Source of the DNA: Armatimonadota bacterium
GTDB taxonomy: Bacteria > Armatimonadota > UBA10988
Reading direction: 5' to 3'
DNA: 64,000 nt
NCBI GenBank assembly: GCA_016235455.1
Contig: JACRKZ010000067.1
Location: forward strand, 1-64,000
Shown: in pieces, positions 57,225 through 64,000 of the stretch
Numbering within the stretch: position 1 is the first letter of the stretch
How the letters are laid out: each line of letters begins with the position of its first letter
Translations under genes and position numbers: made by a program
Notes under the pieces: generated by a model
What the model saw: only the letters and a program-made list of their open reading frames with translations
Database searches by the model: none
What the model was told of the DNA's origin: nothing

Positions 57225-57260
57225 GCGGGTGCGTGGGCCGCTAGCATACCACGCACCCGC
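57225..57260 (-). terminator. Hairpin terminator between the oxidoreductase and ftsZ
   Basis: Perfect 12-bp stem GCGGGTGCGTGG / CCACGCACCCGC with a 12-nt loop, followed on the minus strand by TTTGACTGGGTT. It lies downstream of the Gfo/Idh stop. The T-run is weak. Confidence 0.55.
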
Positions 57261-57336
57261 CTCGCCGGCTAGTTTGGACAACGCCCAGCGCACGTTGGTG
57301 TCAACGCGCGCCGGGCATTGCGCAAACGGTCCTTGG

Positions 57337-58500
57337 CTACACGTTGAACGTGCCCGACACGTCCATGGTCTGGCCCGACGTGGCCTTCTTGCCCGCGGAC
57401 GCGGCGATCTTGGCCTGGAGGGTTTCCTCGTAGAGATCCTCGTCGACGGGGATGTCCACCCAGCTGTCGGTCCAGGCCGAGAGCAGCATAGCGTTGTTGA
57501 GCTGGACGGTGTTGATGCCCTCGATGCCGGGCGCCAGCAGCGCCGAGCCCTTGGTGATGGCGTTGGTCCAGTTGCGGGTGATCTCGGAGTGGCCGCCGCC
57601 GCCGTGGCCGGCAGGCACCTCGATCTTCCACACCTCGGGCTCGCCGAAGCCGCCCTGGAACGTCCGCGAGAACTCGCTGACCGACTGCCGAGTGCGCCAG
57701 AAGGTGATCGCGCCACCCTCCATGACCACCTTGCCGCGGTCGGAGTGGACCTCGATGCGGTTGGTGCCGGGGCACTCTCCGGTGGAGGTGAGGAACACGC
57801 CCGTGGCGCCGTTGGGATACTCGACATAGGCGGTTACGTCGTCGTCGACCTCGATGTCGTGGTACTTGCCGAACGAGATGAAGCTGCGCACCCGGCTGGG
57901 CATGCCGCACCACCACTGCCACAGGTCGAGGTTGTGCGGGCACTGGTTCATCAGCACGCCGCCGCCCTCACCCGCCCAGGTCGCGCGCCAGCCGCCGCTA
58001 TCGTAGTAGCTCTGGCTGCGGAACCAGTTGTTGATGATGTAGATGACCCGGCGGATCTCACCGATCTCACCCGACGCCAGCAACTCGCGCAGCTTCTGGT
58101 GGCGCTTCTCCATGCGCTGGTTGAACATCACGCCAAAGACCAGCCCGCTGGCCTCGGCCGCCTCGTTCATCAGCCGCACCTGCTTGGTGTAGACACCCGG
58201 CGGCTTCTCGGACAGCACATGCTTGCCGCGCGCGAAGGCATCGATGGCCACCGGCGGATGGAAATAGTGCGGGGTGGCGATGAGCACACCGTCAACCTTG
58301 CCCGATTCGAGCAGATCGATATGGTTGTCGTAGCGGGCGACCGCATCGCCCCACTGGCTCTTGGCGTAGTCCAGCCGCGACGATGCCACATCGCAGACGG
58401 CCGTGAGTTCAGCGTTGGGCACGTCGCCGCGGGTCAGATAGCTCGCGTGGCCACTGCCCATGCCGCCCAGGCCAACGATGCCAATGCGTACCTTATCCAC
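57337..58500 (-). CDS. Gfo/Idh/MocA family oxidoreductase
   Basis: A 387-residue NAD(P)-dependent sugar dehydrogenase. The Rossmann start is VRIGIVGLGGMGSGHASYL. The Lys of the catalytic motif lies in HVLSEKPPGVYTKQ, and HNLDLWQWWCGMPSRV supplies the His and Asp region. The C-terminal beta sheet includes VDDDVTAYVEYPNGATGVFLTSTG. The likely substrate is a hexose or inositol derivative. The start is GTG 58500 with AGGAGG about eight bases before it; the in-frame upstream extension has none. It lies 26 bp downstream of ccmB. Confidence 0.88.
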   Translation of the reverse strand: MDKVRIGIVGLGGMGSGHASYLTRGDVPNAELTAVCDVASSRLDYAKSQWGDAVARYDNHIDLLESGKVDGVLIATPHYFHPPVAIDAFARGKHVLSEKPPGVYTKQVRLMNEAAEASGLVFGVMFNQRMEKRHQKLRELLASGEIGEIRRVIYIINNWFRSQSYYDSGGWRATWAGEGGGVLMNQCPHNLDLWQWWCGMPSRVRSFISFGKYHDIEVDDDVTAYVEYPNGATGVFLTSTGECPGTNRIEVHSDRGKVVMEGGAITFWRTRQSVSEFSRTFQGGFGEPEVWKIEVPAGHGGGGHSEITRNWTNAITKGSALLAPGIEGINTVQLNNAMLLSAWTDSWVDIPVDEDLYEETLQAKIAASAGKKATSGQTMDVSGTFNV

Positions 58501-58526
58501 CGTGTCTTCCTCCTGGCACTCGTATG

Positions 58527-59216
58527 TTACGCCGTCCAGACGCTGTCGAACAGTAGCACCGCGACAATGGTCACGATCCCACCAAGCGCCGCCACGGTGA
58601 CCACCGGCCCCCACCCCGCCGCATCGCCCATCATGGCCGCCTGCGTGGAGTCGATGGACAGCTTGAGCAACGGCGCCACCAGCGGGAACGACACCACCGC
58701 GCCCAGCGCGCCGCGCGAGCGCGCCTGGGCCACCAGCGCCGCGGTGAAGGTCAGCGCCGCGGTCAGGCCGAAGCAGCCGGCGGCCAGGGACGCGGCCATC
58801 AGGCCCGGCGACTTGACCTCGGCGCCCATGAAAATGACAAAGCCCGGCAGCAACAGCACCGACAACGCCGCGAGCAGCAGCAGGTTGAAGGCGAACTTGC
58901 CCCAGTACACCGCCGTGCCCGAGGCCGCCAGCCGCAACGCATCGGCGGTGCGGCCGTCCTCCTCGGCCACAAACCCACGCGTCAGGCCGCTGAGTGCGGC
59001 GAAGTAGAGCACCACCCAGAGCAGCGCGGCCTGCACCGAGACCGCAGCGCCCAACCCGACCGCGAAGCTGACCGCGACCAGTGTGGTCAGCGCGAACATG
59101 CCGATGGCCGCCAGCGCAAAGCGCGTGCGGAACTCCACCAACAGGTCCTTGCGCAGCACCGCCACGGCTGCCGCCGTGGCGGTGTTAGCGGCCAAGCTCG
59201 ATGATGCGGTTGCCAT
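58527..59216 (-). CDS. ccmB: Heme exporter CcmB-like ABC permease
   Basis: A 229-residue membrane protein with six hydrophobic helices (IGMFALTTLVAVSFAVGLGAAVSV, LLWVVLYFAALSGLTRGFVAEED, LLLLAALSVLLLPGFVIFMG and others). VLRKDLLVEFRTRFALA at the N-terminus and FVAEEDGRTADALRLA after helix 3 match the CcmB family. With CcmA it forms the ABC module that supplies haem for cytochrome c maturation. The ATG at 59216 lies 31 bp inside the end of ccmA, so the two are coupled. Other ccm genes are absent from the window. Confidence 0.82.
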   Translation of the reverse strand: MATASSSLAANTATAAAVAVLRKDLLVEFRTRFALAAIGMFALTTLVAVSFAVGLGAAVSVQAALLWVVLYFAALSGLTRGFVAEEDGRTADALRLAASGTAVYWGKFAFNLLLLAALSVLLLPGFVIFMGAEVKSPGLMAASLAAGCFGLTAALTFTAALVAQARSRGALGAVVSFPLVAPLLKLSIDSTQAAMMGDAAGWGPVVTVAALGGIVTIVAVLLFDSVWTA

Positions 59217-59817
59217 GGGCGATATCTCGCGGGTCGTTGGCGGCGATGAGGCAGATGCCGCGGCTGCGTTGCAGCGCGACGGTCTCGGCGACGATCTGGT
59301 GGCCGGCGTCATCGAGGTTGGCGCCCGGCTCATCGAGCAGCAGCAGCGCCGGCCGATGCAGCAGTGCCAGCGCCAGCCGCACGCGCTGCACGTAGCCCGA
59401 CGACAGTTCCGACACGCTCTGATCGACACGATCGGCCAGGCCCAGCCGGTCGAGCAGGTCAGGCTCAGGGGTCACCCCGTGCAGCTTGGCGAAGAAGGCG
59501 ACATTCTCGCCGACGGTCAACGGTCGATAGGGCAGCGTGTCGGGCGCGGCATAACCCACCTGGGCGCGATGTTCAGCGCTGGTCAGCCGTCGCTCGCCGG
59601 CGCGCAAGTCCACCGTGCCGCTGGTCGGCCGCACCAGCCCGGCGGTGATGCGCAGCAGCGTCGACTTGCCCGCGCCGTTGGCGCCGAGCACGGCAACCAC
59701 ATCGCCGCGCTGGAACGTGGCGCTCAGGCCGGCGAACAGCGCCCGACGCTCGAAGCGGTGGCCGACGGCCTGGTACGTCAGACTGATGCTGGGCTCGTGG
59801 TCTGTCACGGCGCGCAT
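59185..59817 (-). CDS. ccmA: Heme exporter ATPase CcmA-like ABC subunit
   Basis: A 210-residue ABC ATPase. Walker A is GANGAGKST, the signature is LSSGYVQRVRLALALL, Walker B is LLLLDEPGANLDD, and the H-loop is degenerate (AANDPRD in place of a His). The short length suits CcmA. It pairs with the CcmB-like permease that overlaps it. The window has one clear c-type cytochrome (at 40837) that would need such a system; the link is inference. Start ATG 59817 or GTG 59808. Confidence 0.82.
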   Translation of the reverse strand: MRAVTDHEPSISLTYQAVGHRFERRALFAGLSATFQRGDVVAVLGANGAGKSTLLRITAGLVRPTSGTVDLRAGERRLTSAEHRAQVGYAAPDTLPYRPLTVGENVAFFAKLHGVTPEPDLLDRLGLADRVDQSVSELSSGYVQRVRLALALLHRPALLLLDEPGANLDDAGHQIVAETVALQRSRGICLIAANDPRDIAHGNRIIELGR

Positions 59818-59839
59818 TATACTTGGCCCGAGGACGAAT

Positions 59840-61273
59840 ATGGCAGGCTTCGCTCCCTTCGATCCCGACACCTTCCGCGCCCAAGGCCATCGCCTCGTGG
59901 ACCGCCTGGCCGACTACCTGGCGCAGGCGGTCAGCGGCGACCCCGAGCTGCCGGTGCTGCCGCACGCCGACCCCAACCAGCTCCTGGCCCAGTGGTCGTG
60001 CGATTTCGAGCAGCCGATCAGCTTCGAGGCGCTGACCGAGCGCGTGCTGGCCGGCTCCAACCACCTGCACCACCCGCGCTACATGGGCCATCAGGTGACC
60101 GCGCCGCTGCCGCTGGGCGCGCTGTGCGAGCTGATCGATGGGCTGCTCAACAACGCCAACGCCGTGTACGAGATGGGACCGGTGGTCACCGCCATCGAGC
60201 GCAACCTGTCGCGCTGGCTCGGGGCGCGGCTGGGCTGGGACGCGCGGTGCGACGGGTTCTTCACTTCGGGCGGCAGCCTGGGCAACCTGACCGCACTGCT
60301 CGCCGCGCGCCAGGTGCAGGCCGGGTTCGATGTGTTCACCGACGGCCTGCTGGGCGGCGAGCCGCTGGCCGTGCTGGTGTCCGAGTCGGCGCACTACTCG
60401 GTGACGCGGTCGCTGCAGATCATGGGACTGGGCCAGCCGGGCGTGATCAAGGTGCCGGTCGATGAGCGCTACCGCCTGCGGCCCGAGGCGCTGCCCGCGG
60501 CGCTGGCGCAGGCGCGCGCCGCCGGGCGCCGGCCCATCGCCGTGGCGGCCAGCGCCTGTTGCACCGCCACCGGCACGTTCGATCCGCTGGGGCCCATCGC
60601 CGACTTCTGCGCCGAACACGGGCTGTGGCTCCATGTGGATGGCGCGCACGGCGCCTCGGCGGCGCTCAGCGAGCGCTATCGCGAGCTGCTGGCGGGCATC
60701 GAGCGGGCCGATTCGGTCCTCTGGGACGCGCACAAGATGCTGCTCACGCCGGCGCTCTGCACCGCGGTGCTGTTCCGCAACGGCGACCACTCCTTCGCCG
60801 CATTCACCCAGCAGGCCAGCTACCTGCTGCACCAGCAGAACCCGCGCGACGAGTGGTACAACCTGTGCGGCCGCACCGTGGAGTGCACCAAGACCATGAC
60901 CGCGCTACGGCTGTATGCGGCGTTGGCGGTGCTGGGGCCGCGCGTGCTGGGTGACTACGTCACGGACCGGTTCGATCTGGGCCGGCGGTTTGGCCAGATG
61001 CTGGACGAGGCCGACGACTTCGAGATGCCGGTGGCGCCCGAGTGCAACATCGTGTGTTTCGCCTACAGCCCGCCAGGCGCAGCCGCCATGCCGGGCCTGC
61101 AAGCGGCCATCCGACAGCGCTTGCTGGCCGACGAACGGTTCCACATCGTGCAGACACAACTCGGCGGTCGCGTCTGGTTGCGGGTGACGATCATCAATCC
61201 GTTGACCACGGAAGAGGATCTGGTGGCGCTGATGGCGGCGACCAGGGCGGCCGGCCAGGAGCTGTTAGGCTAA
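59840..61273 (+). CDS. Pyridoxal-dependent amino acid decarboxylase (group II)
   Basis: A 477-residue PLP enzyme of the aromatic-amino-acid/glutamate decarboxylase group. The PLP Lys299 is in SVLWDAHKMLLTP; His185 (SESAHYS) stacks on the ring; HVDGAHGASA supplies the Asp that binds the pyridine nitrogen. FTSGGSLGNLTALLAARQ and NPRDEWYNLCGRTVECTKTM are typical. The substrate may be tyrosine, tryptophan or another amino acid. GAGGA lies five bases before the ATG at 59840. It diverges from ccmA with only 22 bp between starts, and TATACT (59818-59823) may be its -10. Confidence 0.88.
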   Translation: MAGFAPFDPDTFRAQGHRLVDRLADYLAQAVSGDPELPVLPHADPNQLLAQWSCDFEQPISFEALTERVLAGSNHLHHPRYMGHQVTAPLPLGALCELIDGLLNNANAVYEMGPVVTAIERNLSRWLGARLGWDARCDGFFTSGGSLGNLTALLAARQVQAGFDVFTDGLLGGEPLAVLVSESAHYSVTRSLQIMGLGQPGVIKVPVDERYRLRPEALPAALAQARAAGRRPIAVAASACCTATGTFDPLGPIADFCAEHGLWLHVDGAHGASAALSERYRELLAGIERADSVLWDAHKMLLTPALCTAVLFRNGDHSFAAFTQQASYLLHQQNPRDEWYNLCGRTVECTKTMTALRLYAALAVLGPRVLGDYVTDRFDLGRRFGQMLDEADDFEMPVAPECNIVCFAYSPPGAAAMPGLQAAIRQRLLADERFHIVQTQLGGRVWLRVTIINPLTTEEDLVALMAATRAAGQELLG

Positions 61274-61302
61274 GGAGGCTGGTGGCGACCACCAGCCTCC
61301 TT
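61272..61302. terminator. Strong bidirectional hairpin terminator
   Basis: A perfect 14-bp stem AAGGAGGCTGGTGG / CCACCAGCCTCCTT with loop CGA, between convergent stops at 61273 and 61306. Confidence 0.82.
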
Positions 61303-61305
61303 GGC

Positions 61306-61845
61306 TCAGGACAACTGTCCCTCGGTGACCAGGCCGGTGAGGACCGTGGCGTCGCCCGAGGGCAGTTCAAAGGTGAAGCTACTGGGCGGGATCGGCTGGC
61401 GGTCGCGCCCCATGTAGACGAAGCGGAAGACGCCGCGCGCCTCGGCCTCGTGCTCGGCCGGCGCCACCTGGCCCAGGCCAGGCACCTGCGTCGGCATGGT
61501 GCCCTCGGGCAACCAGGTGATGCTGCTGAGCATCCAGCGGCCGCCCAGCGCACCCACGCCGTCCACCCGCCGGCGCTCGCCGAACGGGACCGGGCCCGCG
61601 GGCCGGCTGAGGTGCAGTTGGACCAGCGCCGTGGGCCGGCCGCCGGCGTTGCGCGCCACGACCAGGCGCTCGACCGCGGCCTGGAACGGCCCGACCGGCT
61701 TGCGGCTCAGCGGCACACTGCGCAGCGTCGGCGCGGACCCCGCCTCACGCGAGACACGCGGCGTGACCACCGGCGCGGGGGCCGCCTTGGCAGCTCCAGC
61801 CGTCATCACAACGCCCATGCCCATTCGTGTCAGGAACCCGCTCAT
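61306..61845 (-). CDS. Exported hypothetical protein
   Basis: A 179-residue protein with a signal peptide-like N-terminus (SGFLTRMGMGVVMTAGAAKAAPAP). The rest is beta-rich and of no family I recognise: LVVARNAGGRPTALVQLHLSRP, WMLSSITWLPEGTM, FRFVYMGRDRQPI. The start ATG 61845 has GGAGAGG upstream; a longer in-frame reading lacks a site. It stands alone, convergent with the decarboxylase. Confidence 0.6.
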   Translation of the reverse strand: MSGFLTRMGMGVVMTAGAAKAAPAPVVTPRVSREAGSAPTLRSVPLSRKPVGPFQAAVERLVVARNAGGRPTALVQLHLSRPAGPVPFGERRRVDGVGALGGRWMLSSITWLPEGTMPTQVPGLGQVAPAEHEAEARGVFRFVYMGRDRQPIPPSSFTFELPSGDATVLTGLVTEGQLS

Positions 61846-62072
61846 CCGACCTCTCCAATGCTCTACCTCGACGAGGCGCCTGCCCAATAGGTTCCAGGCG
61901 GACGCCATTTTGGCGTTAAGGACCCGTTACGGCCCTGTCGAACGGCCCCAAAGGCGAGAATGAACGCCGATCTTACGTACCCGACATACGCGTTAGCGCG
62001 ATCGGCCGTAGTCTGGGGGGAACTTCGGAGGTCAGGGCGCCGGTCCAACCTCGCAGAGCCGGGAGAAGGTCG

Positions 62073-63179
62073 TTGAAGCGCGCGGTCAGGTTCGCCATCT
62101 TGACGGTGATGGCGACGGCAACGGTAACACTTGTGTGGGCCAGGCCCTGGGCATGGCAGCCGATCCGCCAGGCCCAGACCGGGCGTCTGCTGCATCGGGC
62201 CTGGCTGGGCCCGTGGCGACCCGTCCCGGCCGACGCTCCCGAGCCTGACGGTGCCGTGGACCGCCTCGTGCTCGCAGGCGTGACTCTGCCGCAAGCCGAT
62301 TTCCGCCACTGGCGCATGAGCAACGCCCAGTTCGCCAATAGCAACCTGCCGTGGGCCAACGGCGAACGGCTCACGCTCTGGTACAGCCGGCTGGCCCATG
62401 TGCGGCTGGTCGCCGCGCAACTGGACCACGCTCGCCTCTCGCATGTGGAGATCTCGGACAGCAACCTGCGCGGGGCCAAGGCGCGCGGCGCCTACCTGTC
62501 CAATAGCCAGCTCCTCCGCGTGGACTTGCGCGAGGCCGACCTGCGCGGCGCGGCAGTGCAGCAGACGGACATGCTGGGCCCGGTGGACCTGCGCGACGCC
62601 GACCTGCGCGGCGCGGTCTTCGCCGATGCCGACATGCGCCTCGCGCGGCTCGACGGCGCACGGATGGAGGGCGCGCGGTACCTGGGCAACACGCGCTGGC
62701 CCGCCGGCTTCGACCCGGCGAGCCGTGGCATGCGCGACGGCCAGGAGGAGCAGGAGCGCCGCCGGCCGTCGTCGCGACAGCAACTGAGCCTGCCGCCGAA
62801 CAGCAGCGCCGCCGTGCTCACCGATGTCGCGCCGCAGGCCGAGTTGGACGGCTACCAGTTCTTCAGCGCCGACCTGGGTCGCGCCCTGCTGCGCGGCGCG
62901 TCGCTGCGCGACTCCGTGCTGTGCTATGCCACGCTGCACGCAGCCGATCTGCGCGATACCGATCTGCGCCGCGCCAACCTGACCGGAGTCGACCTGACCG
63001 GCGCCGACCTGACCGGCGCACGCCTGGACGGCGCCGTGCTCGATGGCTGCTCCTGGGACTCGCGGACACGCTGGCCCGAAGGGTTCCAACCGCCCCACGC
63101 ACTGGCTCGCGACGAGACACAATCCATCAGCCAGGCCAGTATGGGTAACACGACGCGGGTAGACAGCCGGACACCGTGA
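62073..63179 (+). CDS. Pentapeptide-repeat protein with N-terminal signal anchor
   Basis: A 368-residue protein. A hydrophobic N-terminus (FAILTVMATATVTLVWARPW) is a signal peptide or anchor. Residues about 65-200 and 265-330 carry A(D/N)LRGA-type pentapeptides (LREADLRGA, LRDADLRGA, LTGVDLTGADLTGARLDGA), which form a right-handed beta helix. A non-repeat linker of about 65 residues separates the two blocks. Function unknown. The start is TTG 62073 with GGGAGAAGG upstream. It is followed by a paralogue at 63299. Confidence 0.85.
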   Translation: MKRAVRFAILTVMATATVTLVWARPWAWQPIRQAQTGRLLHRAWLGPWRPVPADAPEPDGAVDRLVLAGVTLPQADFRHWRMSNAQFANSNLPWANGERLTLWYSRLAHVRLVAAQLDHARLSHVEISDSNLRGAKARGAYLSNSQLLRVDLREADLRGAAVQQTDMLGPVDLRDADLRGAVFADADMRLARLDGARMEGARYLGNTRWPAGFDPASRGMRDGQEEQERRRPSSRQQLSLPPNSSAAVLTDVAPQAELDGYQFFSADLGRALLRGASLRDSVLCYATLHAADLRDTDLRRANLTGVDLTGADLTGARLDGAVLDGCSWDSRTRWPEGFQPPHALARDETQSISQASMGNTTRVDSRTP

Positions 63180-63298
63180 CGGTAAGATCGTCATTAAGTA
63201 TCGTGTTACAACCTGGTCCATCTGGGTAAGCCTCCATCAGGTGTAGTCGAGGGCAACCGAGTTGCCTCTGTGGCTACATCAGAGCAGCGGGGCGAGCC

Positions 63299-64000
63299 AT
63301 GGCCAGGCTACGACGTTGGTGCGCATGGGTCACGGTGATCTTGTGTGTCGCAGCCCTCGGTTGGGCGCGGCCGTGGGCGGCCGCGCCGGTGCGCCAGCGG
63401 GGCACGGGCCGCGTTCTGGCCAGGATGCGGCTGACGCCGTGGCGCCGCGTGACTGGCGCTGTGGTCTATCGCGCGCCGGCGGTGCGCCGCCTGCGCGCCA
63501 AGGACCTGGTCCTGGCCAACGCCGACCTGACGCACTGGCACCTGGAGCAGGCCCAACTCGACCGATCGAGACTGGCCTTTGCCGACGCCCGTGGCATGAC
63601 TCTGTGGCACAGCCGCTTGCAGGATGTCCGGTTGGTGGGCGCCATCCTCGACGGCACGCGGCTGCATCGCGTTGATCTGACCGGCGTCAGTCTGCGCCGC
63701 GCGCGGTGCCGCAACATGGTCATCAGCTACGGCCGCTGGCGCGATGTCGATCTGCGTGGCGCCGACTTGCGCGATGCGGCATTGCACGAAGTCGTGTTCG
63801 AGCCGGGTGTCGACCTGCGCGGCGCGGACCTGCGCGGCGCCACACTGGCCGGAGTCGACCTGCGACACGCGCGGATGGACGGGGTCCAGCTTGCCGGCGC
63901 CAGGCTCACCGTGGGCACCAGGCTACCCACCAGTTGCCCCATGCCAGGCCTGGCTCAAGCCGTGTCAGCGGCTGAGCGCGCCGCATCCCGAATGGCCGTC
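63299..64000 (+). CDS. Pentapeptide-repeat protein, paralogue (runs off the right edge)
   Basis: 234 codons are visible, with no stop before the edge. The N-terminus (RRWCAWVTVILCVAALGWARPW) matches that of the preceding protein, including WARPW. The central part has the same LVLANADLTHWHLEQAQLD opening as its neighbour, and the end has VDLRGADLRDAALHE and VDLRGADLRGATLAGVDL. It is therefore a tandem duplicate, fairly diverged. The gene begins at ATG 63299 with only a weak GCGAG upstream. Confidence 0.85.
   Translation, partial: MARLRRWCAWVTVILCVAALGWARPWAAAPVRQRGTGRVLARMRLTPWRRVTGAVVYRAPAVRRLRAKDLVLANADLTHWHLEQAQLDRSRLAFADARGMTLWHSRLQDVRLVGAILDGTRLHRVDLTGVSLRRARCRNMVISYGRWRDVDLRGADLRDAALHEVVFEPGVDLRGADLRGATLAGVDLRHARMDGVQLAGARLTVGTRLPTSCPMPGLAQAVSAAERAASRMAV

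Overview
This is bacterial chromosomal DNA. It is strongly G+C-rich and densely coded, and its genes are often 4-35 bp overlapped. The best lineage clue is the prepilin at 37440-38186. Its N-terminal block ([12 protein letters not shown], then [12 protein letters not shown] and a [13 protein letters not shown] segment) is the form I associate with Armatimonadota and neighbouring phyla. SecA with extended insertions, abundant glycoside-active enzymes and a hydrazine-synthase-alpha-like multidomain cytochrome fit an uncultured member of that broad group. This is inference, not proof. I saw no tRNA, rRNA, CRISPR array, prophage or intact insertion sequence.

Layout. 1-9245 (minus): a truncated membrane sensor, a giant secA and a small secreted protein. 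9396-12897 (plus): an Lrp/AsnC regulator, aminotransferase, PyrK-like flavoprotein and Bax-inhibitor-like membrane protein. 13016-15002: a duplicated divergent pair (YcxB-like / GNAT), one GNAT copy being only a 25-codon remnant. 15142-21419 (plus): PfkB/RfaE-type kinase, family-4 uracil-DNA glycosylase, two consecutive PspA/IM30 proteins, a TPR-like membrane protein and a GH29 fucosidase. 21463-21787: a non-coding element bounded by 13-bp inverted repeats. 21815-26242 (minus): a five-gene operon (Tat-exported aldo/keto reductase, alkaline phosphatase, DUF218 protein, secreted esterase, frameshifted quinone reductase). 26463-32953 (plus): a very large M6 metalloprotease with Ig-like repeats, a lipoprotein and a second GH29 enzyme with a CBM-like tail. 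32959-45018 (minus): a fused transposase-like/DUF6079 ATPase, a prepilin, two CorC-type CNNM/CBS proteins and a diheme HzsA-like protein. 45097-53756: ligA, a Big_5 protein with an overlapping receiver/ATPase hybrid, a broken YCII gene, YceI, and a PcRGLX-like polysaccharide lyase. 53853-64000: M15 peptidase, HAD phosphatase, ftsZ, Gfo/Idh oxidoreductase, ccmBA, a PLP decarboxylase, a secreted protein and two tandem pentapeptide-repeat proteins.

The most unusual feature is secA. Between its motor core and the two-helix-finger region lie about 1,530 residues made of about 21 diverged copies of a helical-wing-like module, with a period near 73 residues. Second is a protein that joins a REP-associated transposase fold, with its HUH histidines replaced, to a DUF6079 (PglY/BrxC-like) ATPase. 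Three genes are each interrupted by a short slip or direct duplication: a perfect 29-bp tandem, a perfect 40-bp tandem and a (GC)4 tract. That pattern points to replication slippage or an assembly artefact.

Functionally the window mixes core cell biology (SecA, FtsZ, LigA, PspA envelope stress) with an outward-facing set for digesting polymers: two GH29 enzymes, a rhamnogalacturonan-lyase-like enzyme, a metalloprotease, an esterase and a phosphatase. Cytochrome maturation genes (ccmAB) occur in the same window as a c-type cytochrome that would need haem export.
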